Below the pieces are notes generated by a model. It was not told the DNA's origin. It saw only the letters and a program-made list of their open reading frames with translations, and did not search any database. Below are positions 31,823 to 42,981 of a stretch of 64,000 bases of DNA, in pieces; the first letter of the stretch is position 1, and each line of letters begins with the position of its first letter. Source of the DNA: Pholiota molesta (Eukaryota > Basidiomycota > Agaricomycetes > Agaricales > Strophariaceae); NCBI GenBank assembly GCA_014925825.1, contig JACGCK010000050.1:62001-126000 (forward strand), given 5' to 3'. Position numbers and translations under genes: made by a program.

Positions 31823-34158
31823 TCACAGGCATTCTATCCGCAAAGGAAGGTGCATCTTGCCATCGCCATCTATCGGCACGAGAGTAATAGCATTCGCTGG
31901 ATGTATAGAGACATTCTCTGGAAGGGAGAACGAAAATTGCCTCATGAGGTGTGAAATAACTATTTGCATTTCGAGTATTCTAGCGGGATCAAAAATGTCG
32001 GTGAGGTGTGTGGTAAAGCTTTGACGCGCAGTTTTAAGATAGGACATACGCAAATCTCCAGCTAAAAATGTATGTAGATATTCAGCTTTAGAACGAGAGT
32101 AATCTATAGCAAGAAAACTAACCCAAGACATGTACGGGGCCCGCCAAGGAATGAGAGCCTAAAATTATACTATATGATACCATTCCAGCGACAATGACTG
32201 GGAAAAGGCTTACAGATTCGCATACGGTCCAATTGACGCCTTCACTTCTCTTCCATCGAGCCACCGGTAGGGATTGAATTCGCCAGCGTCATCTCCCCAA
32301 ACACTGGGAAGCCTGATAGCCTTTGTAAATCAAACCGTTCGCAATATATTTGGACAGAATGCAATGATATTCACCTGTTATACCCAGTGATGCTAATGAC
32401 GACAGTTCGTCCTCGATTCACCCGAACTTCAGTCAGTGTCTTCCCAGATGATGTTACAATTGGCGTTGACAAAGGGAGTATTGTATCTTGAGTAACTGCG
32501 CGTTCCGTGAACGGTCCGACTCCATAAAAGCGTAGGACTTCCTGTAAATAATTGTGGGCAAAGAGTTGCACCAATATCCCGTTGAACCCTCACTTTGATA
32601 AGGGCGTTGAGAAACGGCAGTTTGTCATAGTCCATCTCCGATCCATTCTCAGAATATGCTTGAGTGATTTCTTTGCGAAGCGTCTCTTGCCACTCTTTAT
32701 GGCAGGCTAATACATATAATACCCATACTAAAGAATTGGCCTGTGTATGATGTCATTCATGGAGTCAGTCGCCTTAACATAAACTGCGCACCGTCGTATC
32801 TTCACCAGCAAGCGTAATTAATCCGAACTGGGAATTTACCTCGTCATCGCTCAACTTCGTCTTCATTTTCTCATTGTTTCTGACTAATGAAATAGGATTA
32901 ACATAGGGATATTATTCAAGGCGAGGCGAGGAGGCATGTCACATGCCTAGCGTAGAGAATAAGTCCGCCTCTTGATCTTCCCCAGCTCTCAAAGAAGCCA
33001 GGCGGCTGCGCTGAAGTCTTTCCGATATCCTGCGGGCCACGATACGATGGTCCGATAGCTTTTTCATGTCGGGAGGTGGATATTTCTGCAGGAACTTGAT
33101 CGCCGATTTAGGGAGCATGGAAGCTATGGCGTCCAGAAGAATTCCGGTCTTTGACCGCCGGGAGACGGACACACTTCAAAACAAGAAATATGTATAACAT
33201 TTAGAAAATAAATTCAAAGGCACAAACAGGAGGTCTTCATAGACTGAAGTATATTCTTTATCAATGGTAGAATCATAGCCCATAATAACTAGAATTATCA
33301 CCGTTTAGTATACTAAGTACTCCGGAGAAGAAAATCTAGCGCACCTTCAGTGATGGCATACAATGTAGTCTGATGCAAAGGTCGGAAGACATCAACTATC
33401 GTCCCCGATCTCGAAGTCCATTCATCACAAAGCTTTTGTAGAAGTTAGATAATAGCCTGTTTCCATTATAACGCATAAGCCATCTTACATTCTGTGCGAT
33501 CTTTTCCAACATGGATGTTGAAGATCGTACACTGGCAGCTGAGAACATAGGGTTCATGACCGCTCGCATACGCTGGTGGGTATCGCCTAAGTAATTGTTC
33601 TTGTTCAGTCAAACTCTGAGAAGGGTCAAGGTATAATTACTACCTTGAGCACGAAATAGACTGCCTTCTCCGAAGCCAACAATAGTGATGAGTTCGAACT
33701 TCGAGCCCCTGACGAAAATGTCAGCATTCTGCAGGATGTATCTGTTGGCAGCAGGGTCTGAAATTATCAAGCGCTCTTCCTATCGTCAACGTCCGAATTA
33801 GACATCTCAGAGAATAAGTAAACGAAGAACAGACATACCCCAAAGCATGCATAAAACTTTAGGATGTCACCGTATTTCGTGAACCAGCCCTGTTCCGTCC
33901 TACCAGCGGGAAGCCCCAAAATAAATTCAACCATGTTTCCTGTGTACATGTGGAGATCAGTGCACGTTGCAGAATAAAGGCAATCAAATGATTAAATGCG
34001 AAAGTGCATGTCAAGGCGACCTTACCGTAGAGCCATGAGCGAGAGGGTGGTCCTTGCAAAACCGAAACATCATCGAACGACCTGGTTGCGCGCACGTGGA
34101 AAAGAATAGATAAAGAAACAGAAATCGTAAGAAGTAGTAGAGCGGTATTGGTATCCAT
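31823..34158 (-). CDS. Cytochrome P450, copy 2 of a tandem pair, with 12-nt micro-exon
   Basis: The gene starts at ATG 34158 with an N-terminal anchor, MDTNTALLLLTISVSLSILF, that aligns with copy 1, and ends HLPLRIECL at 31823. It has all hallmarks: I-helix AGEDTTAN, ExxR in EVLRFY, FNPYRWLDG and heme loop FLGGPRTCLG. The same 12-nt micro-exon (32050-32061) supplies GWRFA after the heme cysteine. Introns occupy the same positions as in copy 1, while intron sequences and many residues differ, so the duplication is not very recent. In-frame ATGs further upstream exist, but 34158 is chosen by comparison with copy 1. No break was found. Confidence 0.88.
32050..32061 (-). other. 12-nt micro-exon in P450 copy 2
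   Basis: TTTTTAG | CTGGAGATTTGC | GTATGT on the minus strand. The exon sequence is identical to that of copy 1 although the flanking introns differ. Confidence 0.8.
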
Positions 34159-34568
34159 GGGAGAATAGACCTTCAGCATTGGCAGTGTCACATATTTAAA
34201 CCAGACAAGATGGTTCTTGAGTGCGTGTTCGAAGTTCATTCTTCTATTGCAATTCAACGTTTTGCGGAACGTTCGATGAACGTCGATGACCGTAACTATA
34301 TTGAACTTCTTTGCGAGAACATCGGCGAAGACATTATGTGCTATCCACGAATGAAGCAGTACACGCACTATTCATAACTTATAAGTAGGTAGAATGTTGA
34401 AACCAGGTATCTTATCATGGATTAAGCGGAAATGAAATTCCTAAAACTGGTAGGTTAAAGAGGCTGAAAGCCAAAAGGGATTTCAGAAGGCACTCACTAC
34501 CGCCAACAACTTTCCACGTTTATTCATCTCTTTTTTTCTTGGCATTCTCTTCCTCCTCTCTCTTTACC
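34159..34568. other. Intergenic, P450 copy 2 promoter
   Basis: No gene recognised; the stretch separates the P450 start from the 3' end of the TYR1 relic. Confidence 0.5.
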
Positions 34569-35608
34569 TCACTTTCCATGACCATCTTGATCATCTCCGC
34601 ACCGAGCTTCCCAGCCTCTTAGACCGGCCTCACAGAACGCCGCAGCTCTATGCCACGTGTCGAAGAGAGAAGAATGAATAAACGCGGAGAGAAGCGCTGG
34701 GGACAGCAAAAGATGCTCCGCCATGCCAAGGAAGAGCCTGAAGATAGGCATTGCAGCTGAGAAGAGGTGAATGTGGGGGTTGATGCCAAGATGTGCCCAG
34801 CAGTCTACCATGGCAAGGAGCGACAGGTGGGAGTTGGGGCACCATTTCGGCGGCGGATGGATCTGGCCATATCCCTGTCCCTCGCCGTCAACGGATGAGC
34901 TGCACCCCGAGGAGGGCGCACTGAAGAGCGTCTTGGGAGGAGCCTTGGGTGTGGGCATCCCGCCGAGACTAAATCGGTCGAGGAACAAAATGAGAACTCA
35001 TTAACTGGTTAACAAAAAGTTATTAACATTTTTACACTTACATGGGCCGAGCCCTGCGACGACTTTGTCGATAAATTCGGCTTCAACTAAATACACGACG
35101 AAGTCCGACGCCCGCGAAACGCCATGGCCGTTGCTCATCACGCGAACACTGGGTTTATCTACGACATAAAAATCAAAAAGTGCCTTGCAAATGGCGAGGA
35201 TACGTACCAATGTAATCCTTTTGAAGTTATTCAAACCGTTCGGGTCGGTCGCAGACATGAATACTGTGACCCATGCCTCTGTAAACATCCTCCTCGATAG
35301 ACCCGCCAGTGAGTCTCGTTGCACAGAGCTTGTGCGTACATTCGCCCCATAACGCCCATGCCAATCAGGCCAATTGTTGGCTGATCATCTATGGAGGACG
35401 ACGGTGATATGTTTGGGCTCACATTGCCAGTGATGGGTATCGAGTTGTAGGCCAAGCTGCGGTCGATTTCTGGAGAATTTTGAATTGACATGCTGGTACT
35501 AGACATTGACGAGGTGGATATTGAAGCTTGAAGTACTGAAGTACTGTTTACTGTTTGAACGATGGACCAGGTGAGAAGGGAAACAAGTATGACATTGACA
35601 TTAACCAT
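34569..35608 (-). pseudogene. TYR1: Prephenate dehydrogenase (TYR1) relic with internal deletion
   Basis: The N-terminal part has the Rossmann start QPTIGLIGMGVMGRMYAQAL, then HVCDRPERFE and SNGHGVSRASDF, as in fungal TYR1. The C-terminal part shows NSHLSLLAMVDCWAHLGI and FRLFLGMAEHLL, the end of the same protein. Between them the normal ~230-residue middle (rest of the NADP domain and the catalytic helical domain) is absent. There is also a frame break before HVCDRPERFE and an in-frame TAA right after it. An N-terminal extension from ATG 35608 looks like a hydrophobic leader not expected for TYR1. The intact enzyme makes 4-hydroxyphenylpyruvate for tyrosine synthesis; this copy cannot, so a functional TYR1 is expected elsewhere. 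Confidence 0.8.
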
Positions 35609-36678
35609 GTTTGTTGAAAAGTCAAGCTTGCTACCATCCCTGATAGTCACGTATGTTATGTGACATCGTGACTAGTCCATGACCATGACCAGCCATGACC
35701 TCTTAACAGAAAAACTTGAGAAAAACCGACCTTGAACCAACCCTAGGTCTTTTTTTTTTTGGTACATAACGAACCAGCTGCATACTTATACATTTAGAAT
35801 TACACTTGCTAGTGGGTGACTTTCCATAACGCTAACTTGAATTATTTAGAATATCTAACTCTAAACACGGTCCTTCGCCGAGTTGCCGATGATGATATAA
35901 CCACCGAACTGTCAACTTGAATATCAGTTGACAGGTCTAAACCTCAAATCTAGAGGAGGCCCCCCACCCCCCTCTTCCAAATTTTGAGACGTTGCGAGCT
36001 GTCATTTTTGACAAATCCGGACCCTGCCGCGCGTTAGAATTGCCTATTCTGTCATGCTTGGCAGGCGGCACTTCGGCATCATTACAATCATCGCACTGAG
36101 TTCTTCAAGGCTCTTCGTCATCGACGCGATTGTTCTGCTCAGTGACTACATTGCCTGTAATCTACTCTTTTCCTAATTTCTCGCTGCATTTCTTCGTTTA
36201 CTATGCGTGGTTCTGCTTTGTTTGACTGAAGCTTTCCTTACTCGCAGTGCTCTCTATTCACTATTCTCTACTAGCGCTCAACTAGTGCTGATAAAGTTAA
36301 GTATCTGGGCCTCATTTCCTCTTCGTCCAATCTTTGTCCTCTATCTCGGTACCATGCAGATTGAAAACAGAGCGGGATTCTTGAGTAAACGAGGGTTAGA
36401 TATTGGTTAGATATGGTGTTGATATGGCTCATCAGATTGAACATTAATTCAAGATATTGATCTCAAATCAGCAATTTTGGGCGTTGTGGAAATGTAAATA
36501 TTCGTGCTCAAACTCCGACTGACATCGCTTAGCTTTCAAGTTCTAAATAATTCAAGTTATCGTTATGGAAAGTCACCCAGTTATACATGCATATATACGA
36601 AATCTAAATAAAGAAAAGAGTGAACGTTTGAACCATTGTCAATTTGTCGTCATGTGGAATACCAAAATTATAATCGTA
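35609..36678. other. Intergenic, nothing recognised
   Basis: Contains a T10 homopolymer near 35750 and short ORFs without coding character. Confidence 0.5.
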
Positions 36679-38305
36679 TCATACTTCAAAATCAAATCCA
36701 ATACAAGACCACTCAGCTGCGGATTCCGGGTAAATATTACAGAATTCTCTGACTCTCCACTTCGACAAGCTCATGAACTCTTGATTAAACAATGCACGAT
36801 TCCCCCAAGGCTGAGAGAAGCGCAAGGACACAACATGCTCCAATTTGAGCAATTCCTGAACGTCCGCTGCATCTGTTTCATGCTTTACAAACTTATAGGG
36901 TTCTTTCATATGCATATGATCATCCCATCCTTGCAGCTTCTGCAGGAGGAGGACGGGGAAGGGAATAACGGGGAGACCACCGCGCCATTTGATGTTGCTC
37001 CCAGACAGGGATGGGAGGTGCAGGAGCCCTGGAACAAGGACATCGATCTTACACCGGTTTTTATGGAACGTGTTCGCAGGGGACAATCCCTGATCAACGA
37101 TGAAATAGAGTATTCGATACGTGGCTGTAGGATCCTTTGGCGCTCCTAGACAGAAATGAATAGGGTCGCGCTCGGCGATGAGTTGTTTTAGCCGTTCCGC
37201 GTCCATTGGTTCTTGAGAGGCCAAAAAGGCTATGAGGTCTACGTCCTATAATCCAAAAGAAAAAAGTTGATAAACATGGTTCATCTTCAAACGAGGATGC
37301 TCTTACGTTCGGAGACCGTGTATTCCCATATAAATAGCACGCCAGACTCCCGAACAAAGCGCATTCCACGCCTGTCTCGCGCACGATATCCACGACTGTT
37401 TTTGCAATCAAACATACAACCTCAGTTCGCAATGGGGCGCAAGGTGCTTTTCTGCTTGGTGGCGACGGGAGTCGATGCGACACGTCTGGAGCACTTTCCG
37501 CCAACGGGCTGCTCGTTTCTGATAAGTCGGAATGTCGGCCATGGTTAAGATCAATATTGATGGGTACCGACGTTGCCGGAGCTCTTGTAATGAACAAGGG
37601 AGCTTTCACCCGGATGCGAGCCATAGACGATGCTGTTCGACATTCGTGGACCAATATTGATAGTTGAGTGGACAGTGTCGGGAAGGTCAACGACGCCTGA
37701 ACAAGGTATTGGAGGGCTTCCTGGCGAAGTGATTCATGCCCATGGGTCCAATTAATGTATGATCGAAGATATTTAGGAAGTTTGGAGGGTTTGGAGTTGG
37801 AAGTATTACGGGGATTGGGTGGGTATAAAGGCAACGTGCGTAGTTTATCCACGATGAGTGGCAGCATTGAACCCACTGGTAAGCCGTCGACGCGAATAAC
37901 GTGATCCACCATATATTCCGGAGGAGGTGGGTTACAGATACTGATGAGTTCGATCGAACACCCTGGCTTGCTCGCATGGTCGAGGTAAGAGAGGACGAAT
38001 TGTCCATCCTTCTTGTGGTTGATACGAAACTTCGTTGGCTCAGCTTCAAAAAGCATCACTGCTACCTGCTCCTTAGATAAATCGCCCTCATAAGAAGGTA
38101 TGATAACAACTTGGACATCCTAAAACGGATGAGATGGGTGTGTGGAGCCATTGAACGGTAAGATTCGCACCTTTGGTTTGAATTTTCCACCCAGTAGGTA
38201 TGCCGCTACTTCAGAAATGAGAATGCAAGTGATGTTTAGCTGCTCAAGACGCTTTACAGTTGTATGAGCAGCTTTCACGACGAGTTCACTGTGTTTGCGG
38301 CCCAT
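36679..38305 (-). CDS. Protein with two tandem nucleotidyltransferase-like domains, 3 exons
   Basis: The gene runs from ATG 38305 to a stop at 36679, with introns after KFKPK and TRSPN; each next exon resumes in frame with DV. The second half has a nucleotidyltransferase-type core: a helix, ALFGSLACYLYGN (GS motif), then DVDLIAF with the expected acidic pair. The first half repeats the pattern as CILISEVAAYLLGG followed by DVQVVII, so the GS motif and the second acid are missing there. Between them lies a Ser/Pro-rich linker. About 505 residues in total. Fungi have many uncharacterised proteins of this fold. The substrate is unknown, and the N-terminal domain may be a non-catalytic duplicate. 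Confidence 0.6.
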
Positions 38306-38590
38306 TTGAATGGGACTAGGACAAGATGGTGGTAAGATAAGAGGCGCTCACGCTCAACTTCATACTATGATTCTGCGAATCATGTGGAGTACCGGAACTG
38401 ACCGACTCAAGCATGAGGCCTTGAGGCGTCATATAATTATGGATCACCTAAATGTAGAACAAAAGCCTCGAAAAGACCTGGGCGCTAATCAACGAGATCC
38501 CATGCATGGCTCAACCAGGGCTGCATGTCCATCCTAAGAATACAAAGCACCAATCTATTTCACTTCGCCGTCTAGGTGGTAAACGTGTCA

Positions 38591-40539
38591 TCAGATAGCG
38601 AACAATAACATCCCAGAAGATCGTACCTTCGAGCTGCCAGCATTTCTATAGAGTTTACGAAAAATGGTATGATGTAACAGGCGGACTGCCTTCGCGAGCT
38701 CTTTTGAGCTGATGGCACATGACAGGCTCGTTCCCGTTCCCGGACCGATTATATTGACACGAATACCGCCTTGCGTCAAGGTGGAGACAACATGACCTGA
38801 GATCCCACCGTTCTGCGGCATTTGGTTGCCTATGAGAGTGAGTATGGACATGCCATACTGAACGAGTACCTAGATATATGAAAATTACCAAATATGAGTA
38901 ATGAGTATGCGCATGCGGGAGTTTTTTTTTTTGGAAGAGGCGAATGGAAGAACGTACAATCCCGTATTGACCCAAATCATCAGCCAATGCTCCGATATCC
39001 CCTTGATATTTATCCTCATCAACTACTAGAGCGATGTGCATCTGTGCGCAGCTAATCATATCAGGATCCACGTTGGGGTTTTGTAGGACGCGGAACACAT
39101 TGCTCGTGAATGTAACAGAGCCAGAAAGTGCTGTCGCAGTGATTTTGATTATAACCGCCGATTCTTTGACTATGACTGTCGCTGGCCGGCGATTGGTTAT
39201 CTGCGATTTGGATGACGAGAGCCTAAGAGGCTCTGTCGGCATCGTGCTCGGGGTAGGAGTATGCGGAGTAAACGATTTTGAAGGAGTCCGTATTACGGTA
39301 CTTCTAAGGTTATCGTCGTTCGTGTCGCCCAATTTAACAGAAATGTCTTTCGCAGTTATCTAGAATGTGCAAGAGATTATTAGATCATAGTAGCATACAG
39401 AAATAAGACTTGAACTGACCTGATCAAGAATTGCAGGGCTGGCACATGGTCGGCCATGTTGAGCCATCTCAATCGCCTCTGTAGACGATACAGAGTGAAC
39501 GAATCGAGCAGTAGATACCCTGCGGGAGTCCGCGGTGATAACCCCATTTCCTGCATCCCATAGTTGCAGTTCGGAGGCCTGTAAGCTGATCGCCAACAAA
39601 ATGGATAAAGGTTCCGAGAAACCTCTTTCTTGCGATCTTGGGAACTCTGGAAAGGTTACCATTCCTAAACCACGACATTGTTGAGAGACACGTATTATAC
39701 TAGATGGCCGAGGCTTACCAGTGAGGATTGGGATTTTCGGATACGAAGCATAAACTTTTTCTGCCAGCGCAGACAAGAAATGTTCAATTACGTCGCCTTG
39801 TGAATATTTTTGGCGAACAGTCGTTTCAATATCTTCAGCGAAGATGACTTCCGTTTGAAATCCCTGTACGACGTCAAGTTCAGTATAATTGAAGCCACTG
39901 AATGGAGCACTGACTCGGTCAAGAAGGATGTGACTGAGCAGGAAAGATGATATTGTTTCGCTCGTTAGCAACATCACATCTTCAATTTCGGCTGTCTTCA
40001 CATCCTAGAAAATGCATATTCAATGGATAAGAGAAGAGGGAAGAAAAATGGCTTAACATAACCTGAAACCGTTGATATATTGTGTAAGCGATCGCACTCT
40101 TTGTCGATTATCATACGCATGCTCTCGATTAGCAAAGGGTTACGTATGACCTCCTGCACGAGGCTCGAGTATTCGAATCGAAATAATTCGGCGCAGAACG
40201 CGAATTTGGAATCTGGCCCTTCTTTTGCGGACTGGGTATCGCTGAAAACGCCTCGATGTCGATGTCTATGGGCCTTTGAGGCTGCTTGTAACAATAGCTG
40301 GGAAGTCGACGGAGACATGTTTGTTACACATGCTGAGCAGATGATCGCTACGTGGCAGTGACTGAGATAGCGTCTAGAAGTTTGGTGAGTTGAAATACAT
40401 TGTCCAAAGAGTGTATCGCTCACGGAACTATATCACATACTATCCTGGACGCCGACGTTTTTATACTATCTCCGCTGAACGATTGGATTACCCACTCTAT
40501 GTACATGTCGGTATTCCGACTTTTCGACGCCACTGGCAT
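38591..40539 (-). CDS. Aspartokinase-like protein with eroded active site (probable pseudoenzyme)
   Basis: The order of parts matches fungal aspartokinase (Hom3 family). The start is WVIQSFSGDS, aligned to the family's VQKFGGTS motif. AIICSACVTN, a helical middle, ELQLWDAGNGVITADSRR (family: ELQVWKEVDGIFTADPRK), and two C-terminal ACT-like domains follow, the last with LIGNQMPQNGGISGHVVSTL. Five or so introns (for example donor GTGAGC, acceptor CTAG before 40380) keep the frame open from ATG 40539 to 38591. The catalytic Lys and GGTS are lost (SFSGDS), and the later RGxxD substrate loop is RGFSE. Normal aspartokinase phosphorylates aspartate and is threonine-inhibited through its ACT domains. 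This copy may keep ligand sensing without catalysis, or it may be decaying slowly. Confidence 0.7.
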
Positions 40540-41243
40540 CCTCAGAGCTGAAGCAAGCCACAATAACGAGGAATGTGTAGAAGCCAGGCCCTCAACATAG
40601 CATTACGGGACTTTGGGCACATTTATATGGGACGCAGTGGTTATGTCCGCAAGTTTGAGAGGTTGTAAAAACTGTTGCGAAGTTAGCTAGGTGTTTAGAC
40701 ATATTGCAGCGCACAATTGCAAAAAAAAAAAAAAACCAATAGAGACTTACATCGTGGCATCCATAGGTAAAACACAGCCTTCTAAGATATGGACAGAGGG
40801 GCCGATGGCGGTGAAGTGTGAAATTTGGAACGCGTCGAAGTGGTGTAGCTAATAGTAGGCGGTTGTTCCAGACCGGGTTTAAACATGTAACAGAGTGACT
40901 TCTATTTCCTTTATCTTATCTTATCTTCGTCACACTCTCCTTATGTTTTCTTCAAGTTTTCTTTGATTTTCTTTTTCTTCGCCTCTCATTTAGATTTGTT
41001 AATATTTCCTTTTATTTTCCAAGACTCTTTACTCGTAGACTATATAAGCTGTAGCTACTCGTAAATAGTCCCCAGTGAATTCTAAGTCGTTATTCCCGTC
41101 TTTTTTGTTCGCTACCCCTCCCACTGCTGTCGCTTCACAGTCACAGTTGTCGCTTTCGTCACAAAACATTACGCTGGTTGTCTGACGCATGCGTAGCCGC
41201 AGTCAGTCTTTACAATCGACCACTACAATCACGATTCCACGAT
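40540..41243. other. Intergenic, divergent promoter region
   Basis: Lies between the aspartokinase-like gene (-) and the metallophosphoesterase gene (+). It includes an A14 run near 40722, long pyrimidine tracts (40905-41000) and a TATA-like box at 41041. Confidence 0.5.
41041..41048 (+). promoter_or_regulatory. TATA-like box upstream of the metallophosphoesterase gene
   Basis: TATATAAG about 200 bp before ATG 41244. The distance implies a leader of about 170 nt or an intron in the 5' UTR. Confidence 0.4.
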
Positions 41244-42525
41244 ATGTTTATGCCTTCCAAAGTTCCTGAATATTCAACTATCGTCCTCAGCTCAACAAGA
41301 GAAAACATTCATCTCGAGTACACACCAAGCCAACTACCACCTAAGCCCTCTGACGAATGGACGCGCTTTGTCTGCATCAGCGATACCCATGCCCATGCCT
41401 TTGAGGTTCCAGATGGAGATGTTCTTCTGCACAGTGGGGATTTAACCAATACGGGGACGTTGAGGGAATTTGAGAAGACTATGGATTGGTTGTACAGTCT
41501 GCCACACAGGATCAAGATGTAAGTCTTCCAAAGTGGCGAACATGGCCCCAATGTGTTGTATCGGAGCTCACTTGAGACTTCTTCCCGTTGCCGGTTAGCA
41601 TCATCGCTGGAAACCATGATTTGGTTCTCCATACAGAGTGGTATGAACAGACACATATGCAGCAGCATCGAGAGAAGCAGGCAAGTCGATTTACTCGGTA
41701 TTGACCTGCGAGATCTTAAATATTTTCCTCGTACCATATAGCCAGTAGAACGCATTTTGACGATGATGAAGGGCCCTCGAGCAGATGAAGCCGGATAATT
41801 TATTTAAGGGACGAAGAATACGAATTCCAAACTAAAGATGGTGGCAGGATTTGGAGCGTTTATGGGTCGCCGGTACGCTGTGTCTCTTTATATTCAATCC
41901 CTTTTACGAAACGTTCCGTGTTCTGTTTACTATCAAGTGGTCTCCAGAATTTTGTGACTGGGCCTTCAACTATCCACGAGAGGAAGGGGAAAGTAAGTCT
42001 ATTCTATACCGGCTTCATGTCATTCCTAAAGTCGAATGGTCGCTTCAGAGCTTGTTGCGAAATTCCCAAAGACAGATATTTTGTGAGCACCTCCCTACCG
42101 AATCCACACCAACATCCACCTGAAGTAAACCTTCGAGACTAACTCACGGACCTCCATATGAAATCCTGGACCGAACGAACGGCGGACAAGACGTCGGGTG
42201 CGAAGCTCTCCGCGCGCGACTGCCGGACCTTCGCCCGCGTCTGCATCTCTTCGGGCACATCCACGAAGCGCACGGTGCCTACATCCACACATGGGATCCA
42301 GCTCTCGACAACGCCCCGCCAACCGTTCAGAACACTGACCCGTCAACTATGTCAAGTGAGCGGGCCGGAGCGCCAGATGCGGCGCCTTCGACGGAGCCGC
42401 TCGACACCACAGTGTTTGTGAACGCTGCGAACTATCCTACGGGAAGAAAGGCGTACCGTCCCGGTGTGCGGCCGCTGTTTGGTGGCCCGGGCTTCCAAGC
42501 GGTTGTTGTTGACCTAATGGATTAA
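41244..42525 (+). CDS. Calcineurin-like metallophosphoesterase (MPPED2-like), one frame break
   Basis: All metal-binding motifs of the family occur in order: SDTHAHAF (Asp, His) near residue 50, HSGDLTNTG (Asp), AGNHDLVLH (Asn, His), LTHGPPYE (His) and FGHIHEAHG (His, His). The sequence is split by short introns and ends VVVDLMD with stop TAA at 42525. Near 41796 the frame breaks: PRADEAG is followed by an in-frame TAA, while IIYLRDEEYEF continues in another frame; one missing base explains it. The protein would be a cytosolic binuclear-metal phosphodiesterase/phosphatase of unknown substrate. The ATG at 41244 is the first suitable start; an upstream TTG-started extension is not credible in a eukaryote. 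Confidence 0.8.
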
Positions 42526-42981
42526 GTGTGTGGCATGTTTTAGTACGTCCTGTCGCTTATCATCAATAAATAGCACTGATCATTCTTAGCCATTCCCACA
42601 GATATGTAAACATCTTATAATATTTCTAGATCTGTACTGTGTACAGCGAGGGGAAATCTCGCTCACGTGAACGATTTACAGTGTACTTTTACTTCGCTTT
42701 CATGAATCGTCTTCCTTCGAATTCGAATCCTAACGAGACAAATTGCGCAGAAGAACCACCTCAACAATAGTCATGCATCTTCAAAATCCCGATTTTCTCG
42801 AAAGAACCCCTGCCAGCGTGCTCGCTGCCCAGATGACCTGTTTTTTCGCTTCGTATGACCCAAAGAAGTTCATTGATCATGCTTCTTCCTAGTCGATTTG
42901 CAACTTCTTCCTGGCCAGCTTCGTGGGCCTTTATATAAGAAAGCTCTGAAGCCTTCGGACCTCAAATTGACGCGCCCGAAA
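42526..42981. other. Intergenic, GH92 promoter region
   Basis: No gene recognised between the two co-oriented genes. Confidence 0.5.

Noticed and set aside
41178..41243. N-terminal extension of the metallophosphoesterase
   Set aside because: It begins at TTG, not ATG; the first ATG is at 41244.
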